In this document: one piece after another, positions 43,601-56,600 of the stretch | How the letters are laid out: each line of letters opens with the position of its first letter | Position numbering within the stretch: the stretch's first letter is position 1 | DNA from: Arion vulgaris | Taxonomy: Eukaryota > Mollusca > Gastropoda > Stylommatophora > Arionidae | NCBI GenBank assembly: GCA_020796225.1 | Contig: CM036755.1 | Location: 65,044,049-65,108,048 of the forward strand | Length of the DNA stretch: 64,000 nt | Direction: 5' to 3' | Notes under the pieces: generated by a model | Told to the model about the DNA's origin: nothing | Databases searched by the model: none | Seen by the model: only the letters and a program-made list of their open reading frames with translations | Position numbers and translations under genes: made by a program

Positions 43601-43730
43601 GTTCGCCCGCTATGTATTCAGGTGTAGTGATGGTGCATATTATGGTACTTCTGACTGATCTTTGCGTAAAGGTGAACTTTATTTATCACAAGTGTCACTC
43701 TTCATTCAGGCAAGCATTACTTCAACTTTA
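43601..43730 (-). repeat. SINE-D-like fragment
   Basis: CGCCCGCTATGTATTCAGGT and CTTCTGACTGATCTTTGCG resemble reversed SINE-D ends seen at 16.5 and 52.9 kb. Confidence 0.5.
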
Positions 43731-43737
43731 GTCTTCT

Positions 43738-43995
43738 TTTACTTCAAGCGCTCCATATCAACCACTTGTTAAAAACTCTTTGTGACTTGTATGTGATCTG
43801 AGCCTAAGAGCGATTGTACGTTGTGCCAGTTATGCGCCTACAAGTAGGTCAGCACATCTGATTTCGGTCACGCTTTTTATTTACTAGGGTAGCTTCCCTA
43901 GGCCACTACCCCAGCCGCCTCTAACGACATGCCTTGTAGGTCGCAGTGGTACTATTCTTTGCTTTCATTGCGGGCCCCGGCACCACACGGGCGAT
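43738..43995 (-). mobile_element. SINE-B
   Basis: Full-length by landmarks, head GCACCACACGGGCGAT at right. Confidence 0.86.
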
Positions 43996-44675
43996 ACATT
44001 ACTATAATGAAGGATAGGAAGACCACGGAGAAGATGAATTCAGGATGCGGCTGATGATTTGAACAGGATGGCAACAGAGGCATATAAGGTAAAGATAGCT
44101 TTTTTCATACCTCGAGGTATATTGGGTAATATGGTGCCGGGAGATCATTTCAGTCGATCTTCGACGTGGAGATTCCCAATTTTTCCCAATTTGTATATGA
44201 TTATAGCCAAAATATTTTATTTTTCGTGTGCCCCTTGTCTGCCACACGTTTCTTGAACTAAGTATTTAATGCAATGGAATCTGTTATGTTGCTCTCTTTC
44301 TGCGATGTTGAGTCAGATTTTTAAATGAGTATCACAGTATTAGTTCTATGAGTACTTTTACTCCTTCATGTTATTAACACGTTGTTACACAACGGACATG
44401 TGTTATGAACAAATTTGTTATCCGGAAAAATTGTTTATTCAATAAACTTTGTTCTAGAGAGTTTCTACGTTTCGGTAATTAGATCTTTACTTCATATGCA
44501 ATTTACTTCACTTCCGTTTCCATGTTAGACACAATTTAGGTAACGCACGTGTAATTTAGTTTATTGTGGCCGTAGTTTTCTATTATAACGTGTTTAGATT
44601 TGTTTCAAGTGTCAAAGTAATTATAGCTGATATACATCATTCTGGTACTTAGGTCTTCATACACAGAAAGCTGTA
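43996..44675. other. MRTO4 upstream region
   Basis: Promoter and 5' UTR of MRTO4 should lie here. No clear TATA or repeat; A+T-rich. Confidence 0.45.
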
Positions 44676-47600
44676 ATGCCTAAATCCAAGCGCGACAAGA
44701 AGGGTAAGTTTGTTTGTAACTTACAAGTAAATAATAACTTTAGTAAACATAAATTTACACACCTGGTGTGGGTCAATCAAGTAGTCGTGTCAAGTCACTG
44801 TGTAACTGAGTTATTAACTGTTACTATAAGTTGTAGCACTTTTATTATATTTAGTTTATACTTTAGAAGACTATATAATACTATTAATTCAGTTTAAAAT
44901 AATACAATATAAAGGGGGTTGAAATCCAGTTGAGCTAGCAGCACGCTTGTCGAGTTGTGAGTTGCTGCAACAATGAAATCCACAACATTTAATCGCATAC
45001 AACATTATTTATGTCTAACATTGACTGACTTAGTATGATTACCATTACTAGCATAGCGAAACACTTTCTTTTTCATCAACGTGAGCATAGATGATGTAAA
45101 GTATTCCATTTTCTGTTCCATATACAAACTGATACAACTTACAAAACAAGTAATGACAAAATCATAATAATCATTTAAAAATTAATGTCTTGCTTGATTG
45201 TTCTTAATACTGGCAATTTCTACACCTTTGTTAGTGTTATAATTTATTTAGGTCCACTTGAACTATATATTCATTTTGTTACTCATTTTCCCATCCAGTT
45301 TCCCTTACACAAACAAGAAAGAAAGGTCTAGAACTAAAGCAAAAACTGATAGAAAAGGTAAGGAGTACAATAATATTACATGAGGGGTTAATTAAGATGC
45401 CTTAATATTGCAGTTATCCAGGTAAACGGAACTGGTCTTGTAGTGGATCCCATTTCGCTGCAGAAAACCTGGTAGTCTCTCCAAGAACTACAAAGAAGTA
45501 AAGACATTTCTGAAACAATCACCTGTGTTGCTGGGGCACGCAAGGGAAGCAAAGAATAGTACCACTGCAACCTACAATGCAAGTCGTAAGAGACGACTGA
45601 TGTAGGACATAGGGAAGCTACCCTTGTAAATATAAAGCATTCTCAGAAATCGGATGTGCTGGCCTACTTGTAGGTGCATAACTGACACAACGTATGATTG
45701 CTCTTTGGCTTGGTTCACATACAAATCACTAACAAGTGGTCGATATGGAGCGTTCGAAGAAGAGGAAAGGAGGCAGAAAAATAAACAAATTCTGCAAGTC
45801 AAAGTGAAATAGCATAAATGGGCTTAGCAGAAAAAAACATACAAAGATATTTAGGTTCAGAACATTGTAATCTTATAGCCTGTACCTGTACAAAATGGGC
45901 ATTGGAGAGAAGAATTCTGGTCTAAGGGAACAACCATTTGAGACATTGTGAGGTACTAACAAACACCTTAGATGCATGATCTTGTATAGTAACTAATGCT
46001 ATAGTGCGTTTCAAAACGTTCGGTCAGCGATTTACCTCAAATATCTCCATATTCATTGCATGGATGAACGTGATTTTTGCATGTGGTGTTGTATTTCCGA
46101 TGTCCCAACGATTTTCTAAAATTCAATGTTGCAGGTAGTGTACTTTTCTTGCAACGGCGAATTCCTTTGATCTTTTCAAACCTAGTAATTATTTGGTGCT
46201 GGAAGAAAATAATTTACCGTAAATTTTAAAAATCACATATTTTCGACATAGGCGTATATACAATTCGAATTTTGGAGGGTGAGATAACTCATATTATATA
46301 AATCATATAAAGTGTTTACTCACTTATTCTGAGTCCGATGAATCTAACATATTGATGACTATTCTTGGCTGCACGAACGACAGTCCATCTTTGTCCCAGT
46401 AGTCATTTTCCTCCTTTAAGACATGGTCTGCGCATTTACACCAATAATCTCTGTCTATCTTCGACAGGGCGGCGTATGTTAGTTCTTTCATATTGCTTAG
46501 CTTGAAAGTTTTATTTTCAGCTGTTACCAGTCCTTTAACTTTGGCCCAAATGAGTTCAATTGGGTTTAAGTGTGAATGATAAGGTGTTAGTCTCAAACAC
46601 ACATGACCATGCTGTTGAATCAACTTGTTTTAACAATAGATAGTAATTCAGGCTTCAAAAACCCCTCGTTAAATGGAATGTTCTCCTTTCTGAGCCAAAG
46701 TTTTATAGCATCTTTTGTACTCGAAGATTTCAGGATTTTGTCTTCTTCTGACACAGTGTTGTGGTATGATGCGTTGTCCATTATCACACAGGATGGTCTG
46801 TCTAGGGATGGAAGAAGAGTATGTTCAATCCAATCTCTAAATATGTTACCGTTCATCTCGGTATGATAGTCCCTGTTGTCCGTATAATTGGAAGTGAAAA
46901 TAAGTTCATCTTTAACCAGCCCATTTTGTCTGCTGCCTGCATGTGCCATTATCAGACGTTGTCCTTTTCCACTAGGTACATATTGTTTAATTGTTCCATT
47001 GGATAACTGCCACTCCTTTTCATTAGTGTGGTGAGCATTCTTTACTTTCTTTCTGCCTTGAGTCAATGTATTGACTGTACTGACAACTCCATTAACATTG
47101 AGCAATTTATGTAGATATCTTTTACTTCAGCCCAAAGCATGCATAGTTCTCTGTTCAGGATTTTATATACTCCGATACAGTTTTCCACGATTAGATTCTC
47201 TGATAAAATATTTATACATTTTCACAGCCACTGTATGCAGTGTAAGAAACTTGATTTTCATACCCATTGTATAACAAATCTGGAATACTAAACATTTTGT
47301 AATACACCTATGCTCTGAAAACACAAACGGTAAATTGTAACTAAACACACCGGAAGGATCATTATACATTTTTAAAAAAAGTGCGATAAAGCGATTAAAA
47401 TCGGAAAACCAGCGATAACGTGCAAGTCGTGGAACTTGCAACATCTCACAAATATGAAGGGTAATACTTCTCATTATATGGTTGGCTAAGGAGATGGTCA
47501 CTTTTATATACTTTACATAAAGAAAATTTTAAACCATACGTTTGTTATCGAGTAAAAAAATATCAACCTCGGGACATTACACGATCATTAGATCATATGC

Positions 47601-50600
47601 AAAGTTACAACAATTACGGTCAAGCGGTTGCAGTTATATTAAATTTTCCCGCTGGAAAATCATTTTGAAACGCACTATAGTATAGAAGTATAACTGACAT
47701 TGCACTGACTCACAGTCCACACAAGCTTTAGAAGAACAGCAGAATCAGTTAAGCGAGATCCAGTCATTGACATCAGTTATCCACAATCTTATTTTCTCCT
47801 TTGATATTGTCATTCTACAGTGAATCCCTGGGCACACAAATATCCCAGGAAATGACAAGGCAGATCAATTGACCAAACATGGATCACCAAAACCACAAAT
47901 AGACAAAGCTGTTAGCATACAAAGTATAAAACAGATTCTGAAAACCAACTCCAGAGAAGATTGGCTGAACCGATAGACTATGAGGGTGATTGGTCGGGAC
48001 ATGTATGCAGAGATGAATAGACTAAACCCCAAGGACAATATAAATCTGCTACAATGAAAAGATCAAAGCACTATCTTTCAGTTAAGAACAGGACATGTTG
48101 GACTGAATTACCATCTACACAGAATCCACACACCTACCACACTGTAGAAAGTGCAGTCATTCATGTGAGACAGTACAGTGTATCTTGCTTGAATGTCCTG
48201 GACTACATTAAGCTAGACAAGAATTCCTTCCACCACACCCATCTGTTCATAATACCCTTTACACTAGTCTTCCACAATTACAGAACACATGCAGATTCTA
48301 CAAATTGGCATTGGCTGCCCAAGAGTGAAAATTCGCAGCCCTGGTTAGAAGAAAAGATAACTGACATTGATCGCAGAACAACTATGCCATTTACAGTATA
48401 GAAAACAAGCATGATGCAATTCTGAAGAAAAGAGCTTTCAAGGTAATGCTTACTTAAGCCTTGCTTGCATCTAGATTGCAAGAGTTTGAATTGCAGTGCC
48501 CAGAAAAGAACATCACAGTATATGAGTAGGCTCATCAATCATTGACGAACTGGTACGGTTGGATGCTGTTGAAGATATTGCAAAGATCGGATCACCTATG
48601 GACATATCTGGAGTGCAATGAAGATATTCTTAATTGAAATTTTAATTCCTTACAGCAACAAAGTATGTGGGTCAGAAGATCCCGGAAAAACGTTAAATAT
48701 ATTTATATACCGGTGGTTCTGCTCGAAATGTGACAGAGGAGGGAAGAGATTGCATTCTTATGAAACTAATGAACAGGAACTATTCATCAATTGCCACTGG
48801 AAAGTGCTGCATCAACAGAAGCAAACTTGAACCTTTGAAAAAGAATACGGAAGATAATACTAGATTTGCCAGCGTGGTGCCGGGGCCCGCAAGGAAAGCA
48901 AAGAATAGTACCACTGCGACCTACAAGGGATGTCATTAGAGGCGACTGATGTAGGACCTAAGGAAGCTACCCTTGTAAATAAAAACGTTACAGAAATTTG
49001 ATGTGTTGGCTGACTTGTAGGCGCGTAACTGGCATAAAGTACAATGGCTCAGATAACACACAAATCACAGAATGGTTAACAAGTGGTTGATATGGAGCAA
49101 TCGAAGAATAATAATACTAGATTATTTTCTTGATGTTTGACATGGTATTTTGAATGTGTTCTGCAGATTCGAGATGTGGTAGACAAGTATGTCAACATTT
49201 TTGTGTTTTCGGTTCATAATATGAGAAATGTTCAACTGAAGGAAATACGTCAGGAATGGAGTCACAGCAGGTAAGCTTCACAAGTGTCTTTCTAGTAGTA
49301 TTTTCTAGCAAAAATAAATTGCATCAATAAATACAAATTATACATTTAGTTGTATCTATCGATATCCTGTTTGTGTCCCATTTGACACATACAGCTTCCA
49401 TACAGGGTTTCCATTGCTGCCGTTAGCCACCTTTCTACCAGTTGTTTTCCTTGTCAGGCCACAATCTTTCAACTATCCACAGTTCTCCATGTTTCTGCTG
49501 GACGTCAAGGTCGTCTTTTCCCATCCGCTGTCCATCAAAGAGCTATCATTTAGATATTTCTGATAGAAACACAGATTCCAGAGCACATCCTGCAGTCTTG
49601 TCTATTATACATACACCAACGAAATGAAACATGGCCTCATGAACAAAGTTTACAGACCAAGCTATGGGGAACTCTCGAAGAACTCCAACTGACATGCAGC
49701 TTCATAGAGGCAACCCATCTCATGGTTTAGACGAGCATACGAAACCAAACGCAAAGAAGATATTTCTGATATATTTTTTAGAATGAACATTATTAATGGA
49801 ATAATTTAATGGGACAAAGAAATGATTGTTAGTAGTTTTCTATAATTAACCACTTATTGTTGTTGCTCTTTTGCTGCTAATATTAAGATTCATTATCTCA
49901 GCTTATCTTGTTTTGTGTACCTTGGAGTGCAGAGGTGAAGTATAGGGTGCAAGAGAAAGGCCTTTTTATGTGTTTCGTATATAATGTTCTACTCTTCCAC
50001 CAGTCCAGCTCTTGCATGGACATCCACTCTTCCTGTTTTAGTTTCGCCGAGTGGTTACCGGCCCAAATTTGGGGTGTAAAGGATAGAACCACGGTTACTT
50101 GTCACGCATGTCGTAAGAGACGACCATTTTTAACAATAGTTGGAGACAGGGGAGAGTCCCAGACATCTGGAAAATGCCACAATCCACCCAATTTTCAAAA
50201 GTGGAAAAGACAAAAGGATCCGCAGAGCTACAGACCTATAAGTTTGCTAAGTTGCACTGCAAAACTGCTGGAGAGAGTGATAACCACTAGACTCCAGTGG
50301 TTTTTAGAATCCAACCATAAACTGGATCCAGCCCAGACAGGCTACAGGCAGCATAGAAGCACTGATGACCAAGTGGCATCCCTCGCACAGGACATAGAAA
50401 ATGGCTTCCAAGAAAGAAGAAAACCTCACAGTGTTCTTTGACATGTCTAAGGCCTTCGACAAAGTCTGGAAAGATGGTTTGCTACTCAAGCTCTTACGCA
50501 GTGGAATACGGGTAGAATGTACTATTGGATAAAAGACTTTCTTACCCATAGACAAGCATCTGTAAAATTGGATGGAGTGCACAGTCCCAGATTCAAATTA

Positions 50601-53600
50601 AGAGCAGGAGTCTCACAGGGCAGCGTACTGTCCCCATTGCTTTTCCTGGTATATATTAATGATCTGCCACAAACTCTGCCCAGACATGTATCACACTCTC
50701 TCCATGCTGATGATCTAGCTGTGTGGTACACCTCCGAGTTTCTGGGTCCTGCCATCTTTAAACTCCAGGCCAGCCTGAACAGCGCCATAATGTGGGCAAG
50801 TAAATGGGGTCTAGAAATAAACCGGAGCAAAACTATAGCAAGGCTTTTCTCATTGTCAACAAAGGAAGAACACTTCAGACTGAAATTTAACGATGATATC
50901 GCTCCCGCTCCCATACTCCAACCTTTTTGGGAGTTAAGCTGACAGTCGTCTGACATGGAAACATCACATAATGGAAACAAACAGAAAGGCTATGAGGAAA
51001 CAAAGTGTGATGCGGAAGCTGGCTGGAACTACCTGGGAGCTGATATTCGAATCCTGAGTCAGGTGTACACTGGTGCAGTTAGACCGACTCTCGAATATGC
51101 ATCATCGACATGGATATCAGCAGCCCATTCAAACAAATCGATACTGGAAAAACACAAAACAGGTGTCTGCGTACTATTTTGGGAGCCATGAAATCTACAC
51201 CAATTGTAGAAATGGAAAAGGCAACCAACATCCAGCCCTTGGAAGACAGAAGAAAGAAAAAAGTGATTCTACAGACTGAAAGGATCAAAAGAATGCCTCA
51301 CCATCCACTGCATGAAAAAATGGCGGCTAGAACAAAGAACAGACTAAAGCGCACAAGTCTAAACCACAAAGCAAAAGAAATAGGAAAGTCATACTTGGAA
51401 CTACTAAATCATAATTCCATACCTGAAGAATTGCTTTTGATCACTGGGAACCAGACTCAGTACCACTAAACTTCTCAACCTCCATCCCTAAATTATTAAG
51501 CAAAGATGCCGAGCCTAATCTAGTGAAAAAGCAATTACAATGGAACATCTCCATTACATGTTTCCAGAAGACAGCTGGATAAGAATTTACACAGATGGAT
51601 CGGCAATGGAGGCAACCATGAATGGTGGAGCAGGAGTGTACATTAGGCACCCAGATGCTACCACTGTGTCTCTACGGCTCCTACTGGAAGAATATGTTCC
51701 AACTACAAAGCAGAACTCATAGCCCTTCTGATGGCAGCACAGCACATGAATAAGCTGCAAGCAGCTGCAAGCAAGATGGTATTTCTTACAGACTCATTGG
51801 CAGCTATACAAGCCCTGGAGGCTAAATCCACTGACAGCACAGTACAAAAACTACAAAGAGAACTTGCTCAGCTTTCAGAAAAGGCAGAAATTCACTTGCA
51901 GTGGATTCCATCTCACTGTGGCATTGCAGGCAATGAGAGTGCTGATGTCTTAGCTAAGGAGGGCAGTGCCAAAGAGCAAATTTACCAACCCTTGTCTTTT
52001 CAAGAGGTCAAAACCCTCATACAGAGAAAATCTGCAGTAGACTGGAAGACAAACACTGGATATGATTATGGAAAAGACTCCTCAAAGACCTAAGCAGAAC
52101 AGACCAGGTCATTATATTTCGACTACGCACCGGACACTGCAGACTCAACAAACACTTATACAGACTAGGAATAAGTCAAACAGCTTTCTGCCAGTGTCAG
52201 CAGGCAGAACAGACACCAGAGCATATCCTGCAAGACTGTCCTCTTCTGTGTGAGCTGAGAAGCAACATGTGGCCACACCCAGTCGACCTGAAAACTAAGC
52301 TTTGGGGAAACCTGACAGACCTGAAGCTGTCTGCCCAGTTTGTGGTCCACAGTAAATTAAGCGCACGACCAGAGATCGCTGAAGAAGAAGAAGAAGTAAG
52401 AGACGACCAAGGAGGTTTGGCTGAAATCGGATGCACATGTCCGCTAGGAAATGCTAACCCGAAAGAAATGCTTGCAGAAAACGGATGCACCAGGCCGTAA
52501 GGCACATAACATGGTGCAATGACTCCTCACAATGAGGAATGGGATAATGGATTCTACGGTCGTCAATCTGCCTCAGAGATTTAGCCACGCAGTAAGAATG
52601 TCAGACCTACCATCACAGGGTGGCCAAAACTTACTGCGGAAGAAGTTGGCACAAAAGGGAAGCAGAAATCATAGGAATTATATCCTACAGAACTGCCCCC
52701 ACTATGTAGACTTGAGAAGAAAGAGGTGGCCCACTTACACTAGCGTTCAAGACAAACTGTATGGCGTTGCTGATAATCTGAGACAGATGGCTGCCTTTAT
52801 TAGAGAATCCAAAATCCCAATCTAGTGAGAAGACAGAAGAAAAAGTTACAGCTTATTCTGTGTATCATTGCCCGATGCAGTATACTATATTCTTCATGTG
52901 CTCGCCATCTATGATTTCAGACATAGTCAGGACAGCTGATATGGCGTTTCTGACTGATTTTTGTGCGACTTTTGCTTTCCTTTTTTTTTTACCAGTGGCC
53001 ACTCGCCAAACAGGCGTACCTTTTCCAACTTCCGAGGTAATTTGTGCTTCTTCACCTTTCAACTCCCAACGGAGCACAGGTCTTCAATAAATTTCTTCCA
53101 GCTCTTCTTCTCTACTGCCATCTCCAGGGTAATTTGTTAACTTTTTTAAATCACTTCTTTCAGATTTTTCTTTGGCAAGAACAAAGTTGTGCAGATTGCA
53201 CTGGGCAGGACAGAAGATGAGGAATACAGAGAAAATCTTCACAAACTCACACGACAAATGCAAGGCCAGACAGGACTGCTATTTACAAACAAGAAAGAGA
53301 AGGAAGTCCTAAAGTGAGTCAGAAACCCATTTATTGTACATAAGATTAAATAATAGTATAGATATTTACCTCTGTTGCTGTTTAATAGTTTAGTTTACCT
53401 TTATAATTCTTAGACCGTTATAATTTTAATAAAACCATCATCATCATCTAGCTTGTCCTTTCGAACTTGGTTTCTGTAAAGCAGCTCTAAAGGCCTCCCT
53501 GCCTTGTGTGAGGTATTCAGCGTCTGACACAGTCATACTCAACTCATCCATGACATCTCCCCTTTCTAACGGACAAAAACGAAAAGACAAAGTTATGTCT

Positions 53601-56600
53601 GTTTTTCTCCAATTTAAAATCTCTCATTCTTCTTTGCACATGCTCAATCAAACTATGAGGTGGATTGCCTCTATGAGACTGTACATCAGTTGGAGTTCTT
53701 TGAGGGCTCCCCATAGCTTGCTCTTTATGCTTCGTTCATGTGAGCATGTTTCATTTTGCTGGTGTAGGTATGGTGGACAGGACTGCAGGGTGTGCTCTGG
53801 AGTTTGTGTTTCAGTCTAACGTGCACAATGTGCAGGCGTAGCAAGTCTGTAACCTCTGAAGACGGAGAAGGCACACCTATATGGCAGGGGACACTGACAC
53901 TAAGGAAAGCATGAAAAAAATCAGTCGGACATGCCATACAAGGTGCCCTGACTACTCTCTCATTTTCTAATATGCTCTTCTTCGTCTTTGCGTTTGTTCT
54001 TTACGATCAATTTTAATCACTTTTTGTGATATGTTTGATCTTTATCAAGAACGTGTATAAGTTGCACATTGATTTGGTAGGCCCCTAAACGCATATACTT
54101 CTACACGTTTAGGACACATGCAACTGATTTCAGCCAAACCTCCTTAGTCGCCTCTACGACATGCATGGCAGGTAACAGTGGTTCTATTCTTTACGTCCCA
54201 AATTTGGGCCCGTAACCACTCGGCGTCTAATATCCATTGAAAGTAATTGATTAAAAACAATTCAGTGCTAGCTTAGTGCGTAGGCAATGGACTGAATCAC
54301 TACAAGCGTCAACAATTTGCAGAATTACACCTAGCTTCATTCCAGGGCAGATGGGTGTCGCTGGCAATGAGAGAGCAAGCACGCTGTCTGGCTCTGCCAC
54401 CACATCCAGGGGCCAGCCAATGGATTGAGCTGATATTCTGCACGCCATCATAGAGTGTGGCAGCAAAGAGGGTTTTCAATTAAACCAATCCCTCGATTGC
54501 AAGTGCTGGGATTGAAGATTGTTCTTCTTCTGCATTCACTAGATTGGAATTTAGGATTCTCTTCTTCTTCTTTGCGTTCGTTCTTTACAACCAATTTTAA
54601 TCACTCTTGTGATATGTTTGATCTTTGCCAAGAACATGTATACGTTGCACATTGGTTTGGTAGGCCCCTAAATGCATAGACTTCTACACGTTTAGGACAT
54701 GTGCATCCGATTTCAGCCAAACCTCCTTAGTCGCCTCTACGACATGCGTGGCAGGTAACAGTGGTGCTATTCTTTACACCCCAAATTTGGGCCCGGTAAC
54801 CACTCGGCGAGGATTCTCTAATAAAGGCAACTGTCCGCCTTAGATTGTCAGCCATGCCATACAGTTTGTCTTGGGCGCTAGTGTAAGTCATCCACTTTTC
54901 TTCTCAGGTCTGCATACTGGGGGCAGTTCTGTAGGATATACTCTGTTGTCATACTTGCCAAGCCACAGGATCAAAGGTTGTTGGTGCTATATTTAATCTA
55001 GTGTACAGGTGGTGTTTCATTCTGTTGTTGTCCCTTCATTCTGTTGTTGTTGGACAGTTGGTAAAATCCATCATCCTTATTCTGTTTTGGGTGGATTGAA
55101 GATTGGAGGGCTAGAAAAGAACAGCACAAGTATATGAGTAGGAAAATCAACGAAAATAAAACTGGTATGGTTGGACGCTGTTGGAGATATTGCGAAGGAG
55201 ATCAGAGCACCTTTGGGCACGTCCGGAGTGCAATGAAGATATTCTAAACTGAAAAAATTCAATGAACAATGTTGTAGTTTTACGCAACCAAATAGGGACA
55301 AGTCTGTCCATCTAGTATTTTCCAATGCTTCCTTATTCCTCTGATTGCCAATTCATTCCATGTGTTTTTAGAGATAATTTATTTGTGCATTTTCCCCCTC
55401 AATTAGGTACTTTGATGGATTGTTCATACCAGACTATGCCAGGTCAGGCACAGTTGCATTGCAAACAGTGGTACTTGAAGAGGGTCCATTGCCAGATTTC
55501 TCACACTCACTGGAGCCACAGTTGAGACAGTTGGGACTTCCAACACAGCTGAAGAGAGGTTAGAACTAGCAAGAAAGTTTTTTGACTACAAGAGTATGTA
55601 AAATGGGGTGCGGTTACTAGGTTTTTGAGCAAATATGAGATCACTGGATGCCACAGAAGAATGTTCAGTATCATGGATATATAATTAGACCATTGAGAAT
55701 ATAAAGAGTTTTACCAGGGCACAAAGAAAAGTAACAACACACAGAATGGGAGGAGCCGTCTTGTTCTAGCTGTTTTGTGAGATGATGGTTATGCTTATTG
55801 ACAGCAGGCACAATTAGTGATTGAAAGAGATTGAAAATAGCAAAGACATACATCTGAAGCCAGACAGACCCCCACCCCACTGTATACATTCTATACAACA
55901 GAATATCAGGAAATAAGGCGTGAGGAAGACCACGAAAAAGATGGGTAGATGGCATAGCAGAATCTTGTGAAATAAAACAAAAAATAGCTATCACCCAAGC
56001 CACTAGAACAGCGCACGATAAGCAAGTAAACCAGAAGAATGGGCAACCCGGTAACAGCGTGACAACAAAAGAAAAAGATGTACATGCACAGACAACATAC
56101 CGCCCGAGTGGTTACTGGGGCCCAAATTTGGGGTGTAAAGAATAGAACCAGTTATCTGCCACGCATGTCGTAAGATGCGACTAAGGAGGTTTGGTTGAAA
56201 TCGGATGCATGTGTCCGCTAGGATGCGAACCGAAAGAAATGCTTGCAGAAAATGGATGCACCAGGCCGTAAGGTGCATAACATGGTGCAACGGCCCCTCA
56301 CAATGGGGAATGGGATAACGAATTCTACGGTCATCAATCTGCCTCGGAGATTAGCCATGCAGTAAGAATGTCAGACCTACCATCACGAGGGTGGCCAAAA
56401 CTTCCTGCTAGAAGAGGTCGGCACAAACGGGGAAGCAGAAATCATAGGAATTATATCCTACAGCGCCAGAGTGGTTACCGGGGCCCAAATTTGGGGTGTA
56501 AAGAGTGGAACCACTGTTACCTGCCATGCATGTCGTAGGAGGCGACTAGGAGGTTTGGCTGAAATCGGATGCACATGTCCTAAACGTGTAGCGGTCTATG

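Noticed and set aside
47163..47501. 112-codon reverse frame in the DNA transposon as the transposase N-terminus
   Set aside because: No helix-turn-helix-like or family-like sequence, and it is not in frame with the catalytic part. Left unassigned.
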